Source: CAZFBR01 sp035353495 [NCBI: uncultured bacterium] (lineage in GTDB: Bacteria; DAOPZR01). Taken from it: a stretch of DNA of 9,317 nucleotides. The position numbers were made by a program, and so were the translations under genes. Each line of letters starts with the position of its first letter. The stretch's first letter is position 1. Of the stretch, positions 1 to 5,684 are shown piece after piece. The notes below the pieces were generated by a model that saw only the letters and a list, made by a program, of their open reading frames with translations, made no database searches and was not told where the DNA came from. The stretch spans positions 1 through 9,317 of the forward strand of contig CAZFBR010000135.1 of NCBI GenBank assembly GCA_964517215.1. Reading direction: 5' to 3'.

Positions 1-759
1 AAGGGCGGCGGGGCCTATCCCGATGCCCGCGTGCAACAGGCTTTGCGCGATTTCTGCCGTCCGTTGTTCGCGGTGGCCGACCGGGCGACGCTGCCGTGGA
101 CGGTCACCCTGACCAACGCCGCGGCTGCCGGTGACGATATCGCCATCACCTACGCCCACGGCGCCACGGCCGGCGAGTCGATTCGGGTCGACTATGCGCT
201 GGCCACGGGCAGCGGCACCGCCGGGACCATAACCTTCGATGAGTTCGGCGATCTTTATCAAATCAACAATGCGGCGCCGGCGGCGGTTACCGCGGCATTC
301 GGCGGCGGGGCGCTCACCATTGCCGCTGATCTGACCGCGCTGACCCAGCTGGCGGGCGACGATGGCGACGCTGCCGTCCTGAACGCCAATGGCTGCGCGA
401 CCGGTACGCTGGAGGATATCACGGTCGACAGCGTCGGCCGCATTATCGGATCGTATTCCAACGACCGGACAGTGAATCTGGCGCAGGTGGCTCTGGCCGA
501 CTGCCGCAACGAGCAGGGGCTGGCGCAGAACGGCGAGAGCTACTACACCGCCACCGCGAACAGCGGCGAAATGTACTATTTTGCCGCCGGCGACGAGAAT
601 ACCGTTGCCATCATGAGCAGCTGCCTAGAAGCGTCGAATGTGGATACCGCCACAGAAATTGTCGCAATGATTGCCTATCAGCGGTCGTATCAGCTGAATT
701 CGCGCGGGATCAGCACCGCCAACGAAATGCTCAAAACCGCGATCGACCTGAAGAGCTGA
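1..759 (+). CDS. flgE: Flagellar hook protein FlgE, C-terminal part (5' end outside window)
   Basis: The frame is open from base 1 to a TGA at 757-759, giving the last 252 residues of a flagellar axial protein; the true start lies to the left. FlgE polymerises outside the cell into the hook that joins the rod to the filament. The C-terminus carries the family signature: LEASNVDTATEIVAMI, then YQRSYQLNSRGIST, NEML and a final LKS. This is the Flg_bbr_C helix that lines the hook channel. Before it lie the hook pattern DSVGRIIGSYSN, a QVALADCRNEQGL stretch and TATANSGE, which resemble the FlgE D1/D2 region more than FlgF or FlgG. The exact paralogue is likely but not certain. Four cysteines (codons at 55, 394, 502 and 622) are unusual for an external flagellar protein. 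No terminator with a T-run follows on this strand; the next gene is convergent. Confidence 0.85.
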   Translation, partial: KGGGAYPDARVQQALRDFCRPLFAVADRATLPWTVTLTNAAAAGDDIAITYAHGATAGESIRVDYALATGSGTAGTITFDEFGDLYQINNAAPAAVTAAFGGGALTIAADLTALTQLAGDDGDAAVLNANGCATGTLEDITVDSVGRIIGSYSNDRTVNLAQVALADCRNEQGLAQNGESYYTATANSGEMYYFAAGDENTVAIMSSCLEASNVDTATEIVAMIAYQRSYQLNSRGISTANEMLKTAIDLKS

Positions 760-811
760 GCGCGCCCGAGGCGGCGGGAGGAGCAGCCGCGGGCGGCGGG
801 CTGACCGGCAT

Positions 812-844
812 AAAAAAAGCGGACGGGACCGCAGTCCCGCCCGC
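812..844 (-). terminator. Rho-independent terminator of the DUF948-ytxH operon
   Basis: Read on the minus strand, an 11-base arm (844-834, GCGGGCGGGAC) pairs with GTCCCGTCCGC (829-819) around a 4-base loop, with one G-U wobble. A run of seven T (818-812) follows at once. It lies 22 bases past the YtxH stop codon. On the plus strand there is no T-run after the stem, so it should act mainly on minus-strand transcripts. Confidence 0.9.
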
Positions 845-865
845 GCCCTGGTTCAGTTGCCGGGA

Positions 866-1159
866 TTAATGCTGTTCCTTGGCCTTGCGGAATGCGTCTT
901 TGCCGGCGCTGACTGCCGCCGAAACCTCGTCTTTGCGATCCTGCAGATACGCGCGGCTCGCATCGTACTTGTCGCCGAGGTAATCCTTCGCCTGCTCGAA
1001 TTTCTCTTCGGAGTTGTCGCGCAGGCGGGCCGAGGCCTCCGCCAGCTTGCGCCGCGTTTCCGCACCCGTTGCCGGCGCGTACAACAGCGCCACCGCCGCC
1101 CCCGTTACCGCCCCCAGCAGGAATGCCAGAGTAACATCACCATATGATTCGCGTCCCAT
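866..1159 (-). CDS. YtxH-family membrane-anchored protein
   Basis: A 97-residue protein with one membrane segment at about residues 9-27 (LAFLLGAVTGAAVALLYAP), followed at once by the YtxH signature LLYAPATGAETRRKL. The rest is a charged, Ala/Lys/Glu-rich amphipathic helix that is probably a coiled coil. This matches the YtxH family (PF12732), small general-stress or envelope proteins whose biochemical role is not settled. I chose the ATG at 1159: an AAAGGGGG ribosome-binding site ends 8 bases upstream. The in-frame GTG at 1165 lies only 2 bases from that site and is less likely. The start follows the DUF948 stop codon by 2 bases (TGA-AC-ATG), so the two are translated together. The terminator at 812-844 ends the operon. 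Confidence 0.85.
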   Translation of the reverse strand: MGRESYGDVTLAFLLGAVTGAAVALLYAPATGAETRRKLAEASARLRDNSEEKFEQAKDYLGDKYDASRAYLQDRKDEVSAAVSAGKDAFRKAKEQH

Positions 1160-1161
1160 GT

Positions 1162-1539
1162 TCACTTCCCCCTTTCCTCGTCGTTCGCCTGCCGCTTGCG
1201 CAGGAAGTTAAAGCCCGCTTTGGCGCCGGCGATAATGCCGGCGTATTTCACCAGTGGCGTCGCCAGCTTGTCGCTGATGGCGATGATTTTGCTGGCGACC
1301 GCATCAATCTGGCCGGTCACATGCGCCAGATGCTCCACCGGCTCATTGAGCCGCGTCGTGGCGCGATCAAGATTGGTCGCCACGCGGCGGAACTCGGGGA
1401 TGACGGTTTGCAGGTCCGCCACGGTCTGCTCGACGGCGCCCAGCGTGCGTTTGAGCTGCAGCAGCACCTGCACCACAGGCACCGCCAGCACCGCCAGTCC
1501 CACCGTGATGATAATGGCACAGAATTCAGCGACGTGCAT
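1162..1539 (-). CDS. DUF948 domain membrane protein
   Basis: A 125-residue protein with an N-terminal membrane helix at about residues 5-28 (AIIITVGLAVLAVPVVQVLL). A long heptad-like region follows, with repeated hydrophobic positions (for example LGAVEQTVADLQTVIPEFRR and VEHLAHVTGQIDAVASKIIA), then a GAKAGFNFLRKR tail. This is the pattern of the DUF948 family (PF06103), often found next to YtxH in Firmicutes; its function is unknown. The ATG at 1539 is chosen because GGGGAGG sits 5 bases upstream. A longer reading back to 1596 would put codons inside the promoter, so it is rejected. The product probably works with the YtxH protein at the cytoplasmic membrane, but that rests only on their pairing. 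Confidence 0.85.
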   Translation of the reverse strand: MHVAEFCAIIITVGLAVLAVPVVQVLLQLKRTLGAVEQTVADLQTVIPEFRRVATNLDRATTRLNEPVEHLAHVTGQIDAVASKIIAISDKLATPLVKYAGIIAGAKAGFNFLRKRQANDEERGK

Positions 1540-1567
1540 GACCGCCTCCCCCGCATTTTCTTGAACA

Positions 1568-1596
1568 ACCATATCTGAGCACCATCGATTTGTCAA
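1568..1596 (-). promoter_or_regulatory. Sigma-70/A promoter of the DUF948-ytxH operon
   Basis: On the minus strand a perfect -35 box TTGACA (1596-1591) is followed after 17 bases by TATGGT (1573-1568, 4 of 6 matches to TATAAT). Transcription would start near 1561, giving a leader of about 22 bases that carries the GGGGAGG site of the DUF948 gene. Confidence 0.75.
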
Positions 1597-1800
1597 CTGC
1601 GAGGCATTTGCGTTGCAAGTGATATTTGCCTTCGCCCTTTCCGCGGGGAGATCAGGGAGTCGCGGGTCCCATATATCCGGCGGGTGTGGCAGCAGTTGCG
1701 GGCACGGATAGAAGAATGACCGACGGGTCTTGCTGCGGCAGGATCAAGCGGCAGTTGTGTCACTGGATATGTTGACAAGTGTTTTCAGAGAAGGGCAGGA
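1597..1800 (-). other. Intergenic stretch between the macro-domain gene and the DUF948 promoter
   Basis: This holds no convincing gene, tRNA or terminator. A minus-strand TTG-initiated reading frame of 61 codons (1593-1778) has no ribosome-binding site, no recognisable domain, and runs into the DUF948 promoter. A TTGACA at 1772-1777 on the plus strand has no matching -10 box and no gene downstream in that direction. Confidence 0.5.
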
Positions 1801-2376
1801 CTATTGCGGGGCGGCAGCCAGCAGCTGCGAGAACGCGGCGAATGTTTCGTCGTCGTCGCAGACCCAGGTGATGCTGTCGAATGCGGCCGGCTGCAGGCGG
1901 AGGCAGGTGCGCACCGCCGCGACCGCCGCCGCCGCGGCGTCGGCCGCCGGCCAGCCCGGTTCATCGCAGCCCAGCGCGGGCAGGGCAATGCTGCGCACGC
2001 TGTGCTTGCGGGCGAGCGCCAGCGCGACGCGCAGCGCGGCGGCGAACCGCCGCCGGGCGTCCGCGCTGCCATGGTGCCAGTCGGGGATGACCGCATGGAT
2101 GAGATGCCGCGCCTGCAGGCGGCCTGCGGCGCTGAGGCAGGCCGTGCCGGCCGGCAGCGCCCCGCGGGTTTCAACCAGAAAGCGGCATTCTTCGAATGGC
2201 CCCGGCCCGGCGGCGTGGTAGAGCGCGGCGCGAACGCCGCCGCTGATGCCCAGGTCGGGCGGTGCGGCGCAGATGATGGCGTCGGCGCCGAAGGCGCTGA
2301 GCAGGCCGCGGCGCACGGTGCAGCGGCATCCGGCCGGGAGCGATGGTTCGGGCAGAACGGCGTCGGCAGTATTCAT
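1801..2376 (-). CDS. Divergent macro-domain (ADP-ribose-binding fold) protein
   Basis: A 191-residue single-domain protein. Macro-domain landmarks appear in order: ADAIICAAP (31-39) where the family has DAIVNAAN, the glycine loop GISGGVRAAL followed by YHAAGP (43-58), FEEC (61-64), PAGTA (75-79) and LIHAVIPDW (92-100). The strand-loop SIALPALGCDEPGWP (129-143) follows, corresponding to the SIAFPAISTGxYGYP loop of YmdB and Af1521. Macro domains bind ADP-ribose or remove it from proteins or O-acetyl-ADP-ribose. Here both asparagines of the NAAN motif are replaced (Cys36, Pro39) and the second phosphate loop is altered, so binding may remain while hydrolysis is doubtful. The ATG at 2376 places the domain correctly, but no clear ribosome-binding site precedes it. 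It has its own promoter and appears to be a single gene. The fold assignment is fairly sure, the activity is not. Confidence 0.75.
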   Translation of the reverse strand: MNTADAVLPEPSLPAGCRCTVRRGLLSAFGADAIICAAPPDLGISGGVRAALYHAAGPGPFEECRFLVETRGALPAGTACLSAAGRLQARHLIHAVIPDWHHGSADARRRFAAALRVALALARKHSVRSIALPALGCDEPGWPAADAAAAAVAAVRTCLRLQPAAFDSITWVCDDDETFAAFSQLLAAAPQ

Positions 2377-2385
2377 GGCGGGGAA

Positions 2386-2414
2386 AACATATCTTGTCTG
2401 CCTGACAGCGTCAA
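2386..2414 (-). promoter_or_regulatory. Promoter of the macro-domain gene, nearly leaderless
   Basis: On the minus strand TTGACG (2414-2409, 5 of 6 matches) and TATGTT (2391-2386, 4 of 6) are separated by 17 bases. A start site about 7 bases past the -10 box falls near 2379, only about 3 bases before the ATG at 2376. The transcript would be close to leaderless, which agrees with the absence of a ribosome-binding site. Confidence 0.6.
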
Positions 2415-2455
2415 CCGGGCGTGAGCAGGCGGCAGCGTCAGCGATGCGGTCGCGG

Positions 2456-2484
2456 TTGACACTGGGACGGCAATCATTTACAAG
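2456..2484 (+). promoter_or_regulatory. Possible promoter reading towards the TusA pseudogene
   Basis: A perfect TTGACA (2456-2461) is followed after 17 bases by TACAAG (2479-2484, 4 of 6 matches). It is divergent from the macro-domain promoter, with the two -35 boxes about 42 bases apart. It would give a leader of roughly 250 bases before the TusA-like start at 2745. The weak -10 box keeps this tentative. Confidence 0.4.
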
Positions 2485-2744
2485 CAGCCTATGATGATGT
2501 CGGTTACCCTCGCAGCGTTATCGCCGGCAACGCGTGTGATCCGGCAGCAGTGGCCCGCCATACCGGGCGGAGCATATGGCGCGCACTGACCTGGATGCAA
2601 TGGTTCCGATAACGGCCGTGATTGCCGCTGCCGAACGCCTGTTGCGGCAGGCGTCACAACACAAGGGTGTGTTGCCGAACGTTCAGCAGCGTGATGGAGT
2701 GCAAAAATGCCGGTATGGTCGGAATTCGTATCGGAGGGCTGAAC
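2485..2744 (+). other. Non-coding leader with consecutive hairpins before the TusA pseudogene
   Basis: No recognisable gene lies here. Two perfect hairpins stand back to back: CGCCTG/CAGGCG (2636-2641 with 2648-2653, 6-base loop) and CAACACA/TGTGTTG (2657-2663 with 2668-2674, loop AGGG). The palindrome GAACGTTC (2677-2684) follows. None is followed by a T-run, so they are not simple terminators. I could not match the region to the cobalamin, TPP, SAM, FMN or glycine riboswitch consensus from memory. A reading frame starting ATG at 2576 crosses into the pseudogene in a different frame and shows no family features, so I do not call it a gene. Confidence 0.4.
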
Positions 2745-2962
2745 ATGGCAGAAAAAATGGACTGCAGAGGATTGAACTGCCCCACGCCGGTGCTGAAACT
2801 GTCGGCATAAGTACCATTGGTGGCGCCAGGAACATTGCGCGAAATCGAAGCCGACTGTTCGACTTTCCCGGATAATGGCGCAGGTGGTCTGAGCGTTCGG
2901 GGTAAGTGCTGATTTCCTGCACCACGACTAATGGCGTACACCTCGCAAAAGTGCAGTTCTGA
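2745..2962 (+). pseudogene. Decayed TusA-family sulfurtransferase gene
   Basis: A good ribosome-binding site (GGAGGG, 2733-2738) and ATG at 2745 open a TusA/SirA-type protein: MDCRGLNCPTPVLKLSA with the family's Cys-Pro-x-Pro motif. The frame stops at a TAA (2808-2810), but homology continues in the same frame as APGTLREIEADCSTFPDN. It then shifts by one base near 2877 into RRWSERSG, meets a second TAA (2903-2905) where the family usually has Lys, and ends VLISCTTTNGVHLAKVQF at TGA 2960-2962. Rejoined, the product would be about 72 residues, the normal family size. Intact members carry sulfur as a persulfide on the CPxP cysteine for tRNA thiolation, cofactor synthesis or selenium metabolism. 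Two stops plus a frameshift make a sequencing error an unlikely sole cause. The 21-residue peptide before the first stop could still be translated. Confidence 0.85.
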
Positions 2963-3170
2963 TTTCGGCTGCACGACCCGCCTAAGTTGCTGGCAGCGTT
3001 TCAGGCGTCAAAAGAAGGGATGTTTTGCACAGCGCAGGCCTTGATCGGCTATTGACCGCCGGCCTTCTTGCGCGTCTGGGTCATGGCAGCATCCACAGTC
3101 TGACAGTAGCATTGCGGGCGAAAACGGTCAATCGGCGGGAACGGCGGGACCATCGCTCCTGTCCGGCTTG
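2963..3170. other. Intergenic stretch between the TusA pseudogene and the proA promoter
   Basis: I see no gene here. Short open stretches exist in all three plus frames, but none shows a start with a ribosome-binding site or a recognisable domain, and no remnant of proB is visible. An 8-base inverted repeat (ATTGACCG at 3051-3058, CGGTCAAT at 3125-3132) is the only structure found. Given the neighbouring pseudogene, this may be old decayed coding sequence, but I cannot show that. Confidence 0.35.
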
Positions 3171-3199
3171 CTGACAGCGGCGGCGTAATTAGCTACAAT
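3171..3199 (+). promoter_or_regulatory. Sigma-70/A promoter of the proA operon
   Basis: CTGACA (3171-3176, 5 of 6 matches) and TACAAT (3194-3199, 5 of 6) are separated by exactly 17 bases. Transcription would begin near 3206, leaving a leader of about 19 bases with the GGGAGG site of proA. This rules out the in-frame ATG at 3198, which lies inside the -10 box. It is the only clear promoter seen for the seven genes downstream. Confidence 0.75.
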
Positions 3200-3224
3200 G
3201 ACTTGGCGTGACGGGAGGACGACG

Positions 3225-4478
3225 ATGACACAGGCAATGCAGGCGCTGGCGGCGGGCGCGAAACAGGCGGCCCGGGTGCTGGCGAAACTGACCCGGGGTG
3301 ACAAGGACGCGTTTCTGCTGGCACTCGCGGCGGCACTCGAAGCGCGGCAGGCGGAAGTGCTGGCGGCCAACGCGGAGGATATGGCGGCGGGCGCGGCGGC
3401 GGGACTGTCGGCGGCCATGCTCGACCGGCTCCGGCTCGACGGCGGCCGGCTGACGGCGCTGGCGGGCGCGGTGCGCGACGTTGCGGCGCTTCCCGACCCG
3501 GTGGGCGATATCGTCGGCATGCAGCGGCGGCCCAACGGCATGCAGGTCGGGCGCATGCGCGTGCCGCTGGGGGTCATTGCGATCATCTATGAATCGCGGC
3601 CCAACGTCACCGTGGACGCGGCCGTGCTTTGTTTCAAGGCGGGCAACGCCTGCATCCTGCGCGGCGGCAAAGAGGCGGTGCGCAGCAATACCGCCCTCGG
3701 GCGTATCATGCGCGACACCCTCGCCGCCAGCGGCCTGCCGGCGGCGGCCATTGGTGTGGTCGAAACCACGGACCGCGACGCGATGCGCGAGCTGCTGCAG
3801 TTCGACGAGCTGATTGACGTGGTCATCCCGCGCGGCGGCGAGAACCTGATCCGCTTCGTACGCGAGCACGCGCGCATCCCGGTGATCTCGCATCTCAAGG
3901 GCGTGTGCCATACCTACGTGGACGCGGCGGCCGATCTGGCGATGGCGGAGGAGATCTGTTTCAACGCCAAGGTGCAGCGCCCCGGCGTGTGCAATGCCAT
4001 GGAGACCATGCTGGTGCATCGTGCCGTGGCGGCGCAGTTCCTGCCCGCCATGTGCCGGCGCCTGGCGGCGGCGCAGGTTGAACTGCGCGGCTGTCCGGAA
4101 ACGGTCCGGCTGGCCGGGGTCCCCGTCACGCCGGCGACGGAGGCGGACTGGCCGGCGGAATACACCGACCTGATCCTTGCGGTGCGGGTGGTCGATTCGC
4201 TCGACGCGGCGCTTGACCATATCGCCCGCTACAGTTCGCAGCATTCCGACGCCATCGTCACCAACGACTGGCCGGCGGCGCAGCGGTTCCTCAATGAAGT
4301 TGACTCCGCCGCGGTGTTCGTCAATGCCTCGACGCGGTTCAACGACGGCGGCGAGTTCGGACTCGGCGCGGAGATCGGCATATCGACGCAGAAGCTGCAT
4401 TGCCGCGGCCCGATGGGTTTGGCGGAGCTGACCTCGCTCAAGTTTGTGGTCCTGGGCAGCGGCCAGGTGCGCGGTTGA
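3225..4478 (+). CDS. proA: Gamma-glutamyl phosphate reductase (glutamate-5-semialdehyde dehydrogenase)
   Basis: ProA reduces gamma-glutamyl phosphate with NADPH to glutamate-5-semialdehyde, the second step of proline synthesis from glutamate, in the cytoplasm. The protein is 417 residues, the usual family length. Visible signatures are the IYESRPNVTVD segment (121-131), the FKAGNACILRGGKEA cofactor-region motif (137-151), the catalytic-cysteine loop NAKVQRPGVCNAMET (247-261) with Cys256, and the C-terminal block VNASTRFNDGGEFGLGAEIG (367-386) followed by STQKLHCRGPMGL. The ATG at 3225 has GGGAGG 6 bases upstream and lies 26 bases past the -10 box. It is the first gene of the operon and overlaps nadD by 4 bases. 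Its usual partner proB (glutamate 5-kinase) is not in front of it; only a pseudogene and non-coding sequence are. Confidence 0.97.
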   Translation: MTQAMQALAAGAKQAARVLAKLTRGDKDAFLLALAAALEARQAEVLAANAEDMAAGAAAGLSAAMLDRLRLDGGRLTALAGAVRDVAALPDPVGDIVGMQRRPNGMQVGRMRVPLGVIAIIYESRPNVTVDAAVLCFKAGNACILRGGKEAVRSNTALGRIMRDTLAASGLPAAAIGVVETTDRDAMRELLQFDELIDVVIPRGGENLIRFVREHARIPVISHLKGVCHTYVDAAADLAMAEEICFNAKVQRPGVCNAMETMLVHRAVAAQFLPAMCRRLAAAQVELRGCPETVRLAGVPVTPATEADWPAEYTDLILAVRVVDSLDAALDHIARYSSQHSDAIVTNDWPAAQRFLNEVDSAAVFVNASTRFNDGGEFGLGAEIGISTQKLHCRGPMGLAELTSLKFVVLGSGQVRG

Positions 4479-5080
4479 CGTCGCGGCGCATCGGGCTGCT
4501 GGGCGGGACGTTCAATCCCCCGCATCTGGGGCATCTCGTGCTGGCGGACTGGGCGAAGGACGAGCTTGCGCTCGACGCGGTCTGGCTTCTGCCCAACGCC
4601 GCGCCGCCGCACCGCTATGCGAAGGAACAGCCGCGCGGGGTCACGCCCGAACAGCGCTGGGCGATGGTGCAGGCGGCGGTGGCGGACAGCGACGGGCTGG
4701 CGGGCTGCGATCTGGAACTGCGGCGCACCGGTCCGAGCTATACGGTCGATACGCTGCATGAGCTGCACGTGCGCTACCCGCACTACAGCTGGCATTTTCT
4801 GCTCGGGATGGATGCGGCGAAGGAATTGCCGACCTGGGAGGGCTTTGCCCGGCTGTGCGAACTGTGCGCCTTTGTCGTGGCGCGCCGGCCGGGCGAACCG
4901 GCCCAGCCCCCGGCGATCCCCCCGGCGCGGATCATGCTGCTGGACATGCCGCTGCTGGATATTTCATCGACGCTGATCCGCCGGCGCGCGGCGACCGGCC
5001 GCAGCATCCGGCAGCTGGTGCCGCGCGCGGTGGCGGAGTATATCGCGGCGCAGGGATTGTATCGTGACGGCGCGGCGTAG
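4475..5080 (+). CDS. nadD: Nicotinate-nucleotide adenylyltransferase
   Basis: NadD joins nicotinate mononucleotide and ATP to give deamido-NAD and pyrophosphate, the adenylation step of NAD synthesis. The 201-residue protein has all the nucleotidyltransferase landmarks: GGTFNPPHLGH (10-20) containing the HxGH motif, NAAPPH (41-46), GPSYTVDTL (86-94), GMDAAKELPTW (111-121) and the ISSTLIRR motif (163-170). The start is a TTG at 4475 that overlaps the proA stop (TTGA). An AGGTG lies 5 bases upstream, and no ATG or GTG gives a better placed N-terminus. Longer readings back to 4400 would only add proA-overlapping sequence. The rare start and overlap imply translation coupled to proA. It overlaps yqeK by 17 bases if that gene begins at 5064. 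NadD beside yqeK and rsfS is the standard Firmicutes order. Confidence 0.95.
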   Translation: MTSRRIGLLGGTFNPPHLGHLVLADWAKDELALDAVWLLPNAAPPHRYAKEQPRGVTPEQRWAMVQAAVADSDGLAGCDLELRRTGPSYTVDTLHELHVRYPHYSWHFLLGMDAAKELPTWEGFARLCELCAFVVARRPGEPAQPPAIPPARIMLLDMPLLDISSTLIRRRAATGRSIRQLVPRAVAEYIAAQGLYRDGAA

Positions 5081-5684
5081 GACGGAGAGCGCGGCGGTGC
5101 CGGCGCGGCTGCGGCGGGCAGTGGCGCGTGAGGTGTCGCCGGCGCGGTTGCGGCATATCCGCGGCACGGCGCGCATGGCGCGGCGGCTGGCAACAATGTA
5201 CGGACTTGATTCCCGGCGCTGTGCGACGGCGGCGTGGCTGCATGATGCGGCGCGCGACTGGCCGGTCGCGCGCATGCTGGGCATGGCCATGCCCGCCTGG
5301 CTGGCCGCAATCCGCCGGGCGTATCGCCCGTGGGGCGCGCCGCTGCTGCATGCCCCGGCGTCGGCGGCGTGGGCGCTCGAGCGCGGCTTGTGCACGGACG
5401 CGGCCATCCTTATGGCGGTGGCCCGGCATCCGACGGGCGGCGCCCGCATGACCCCGCTGGCCCGGATGCTGCTGGTGGCCGATTATTGCGAGCCGACGCG
5501 GGAGTTTGCCGCGGCCGGTGCGCTGCGCATGGCGCTCACTGGCCTGACCCTGGCGCAGGCAGCGGCGCGGGTGGCGCGGGAAAAGGCGGACCATGTCCGC
5601 GTTCGCGGCGGGCGGGTGCATCCGCAGACGCATGCGGCCGGCGGCCGTGCGGCCGGCCGGCCGGGGCAGGAGCAGGCGGCATGA
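5064..5684 (+). CDS. yqeK: YqeK-type HD-domain bis(5'-nucleosyl)-tetraphosphatase
   Basis: YqeK enzymes of Firmicutes split the alarmone Ap4A symmetrically into two ADP using a di-iron HD centre. In this 206-residue protein the metal ligands can all be placed: His31 (LRHIRGT), His60-Asp61 (WLHDAARDW), His96 (LLHAPAS), His122 (VARHPTGG) and Asp140 (LLVADYCEPTR). The HD core is therefore intact. The C-terminal 25 or so residues are a Gly/Arg/Ala-rich tail that is probably disordered. I place the start at the GTG at 5064, with AGGGA 7 bases upstream and a 17-base overlap with nadD. The GTG at 5097, 9 bases past a GGAG and outside nadD, is an equally possible start and would shorten the protein by 11 residues without touching the HD domain. 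Its stop overlaps the next ATG by 4 bases (ATGA). Confidence 0.92.
   Translation: MTARRRTESAAVPARLRRAVAREVSPARLRHIRGTARMARRLATMYGLDSRRCATAAWLHDAARDWPVARMLGMAMPAWLAAIRRAYRPWGAPLLHAPASAAWALERGLCTDAAILMAVARHPTGGARMTPLARMLLVADYCEPTREFAAAGALRMALTGLTLAQAAARVAREKADHVRVRGGRVHPQTHAAGGRAAGRPGQEQAA
5634..5664 (+). repeat. GGCCGG palindromic tract just before the LCP gene
   Basis: The end of yqeK carries overlapping self-complementary GC units, including the perfect 12-base palindrome CCGGCCGGCCGG (5653-5664) and two CGGCCG units upstream separated by short spacers. The tract ends 4 bases before the AGGAG site (5668-5672) of the next gene. A folded form could limit access to that site, but in DNA this rich in GC it may have no function. 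Confidence 0.4.

Noticed and set aside
1772-1777. TTGACA on the plus strand as a promoter
   Set aside because: No acceptable -10 box at 16-18 bases and no plus-strand gene downstream until the region past 2415.
1593-1778. TTG-initiated 61-codon frame on the minus strand with several Cys and Arg residues
   Set aside because: It lacks a ribosome-binding site and family features, and it runs through the DUF948 promoter.
2485-2744. Known riboswitch in the leader of the TusA pseudogene
   Set aside because: I compared it from memory with cobalamin, TPP, SAM, FMN, glycine and c-di-GMP consensus motifs and found no match; only unassigned hairpins remain.
2576-2875. ATG-initiated frame of 99 codons in the region before proA
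   Set aside because: It crosses the TusA pseudogene out of frame, has no recognisable domain, and its C-terminal half is a frame-shifted reading of TusA sequence. The first 50 codons could be a remnant, but I cannot support it.
2808-2905. Selenocysteine or programmed recoding as an explanation for the interrupted TusA gene
   Set aside because: Both internal stops are TAA, not TGA, and a one-base frameshift lies between them with no visible slippery sequence. Decay is the simpler reading.
3051-3132. Inverted repeat ATTGACCG/CGGTCAAT as an operator or insertion-sequence end
   Set aside because: Eight bases over a 66-base gap is expected by chance in this window, and no transposase or target duplication is present.
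3189-4400. Open frame of about 400 codons on the minus strand opposite proA
   Set aside because: ProA is certain on the plus strand. The antisense frame is rich in Arg, His and Gln, shows no domain, and is the expected mirror of GC-rich coding sequence.
5330-5680. Long in-frame extension upstream of the LCP start
   Set aside because: It lies wholly within yqeK in another frame. The ATG at 5681 has a ribosome-binding site and is followed directly by a proper membrane anchor.
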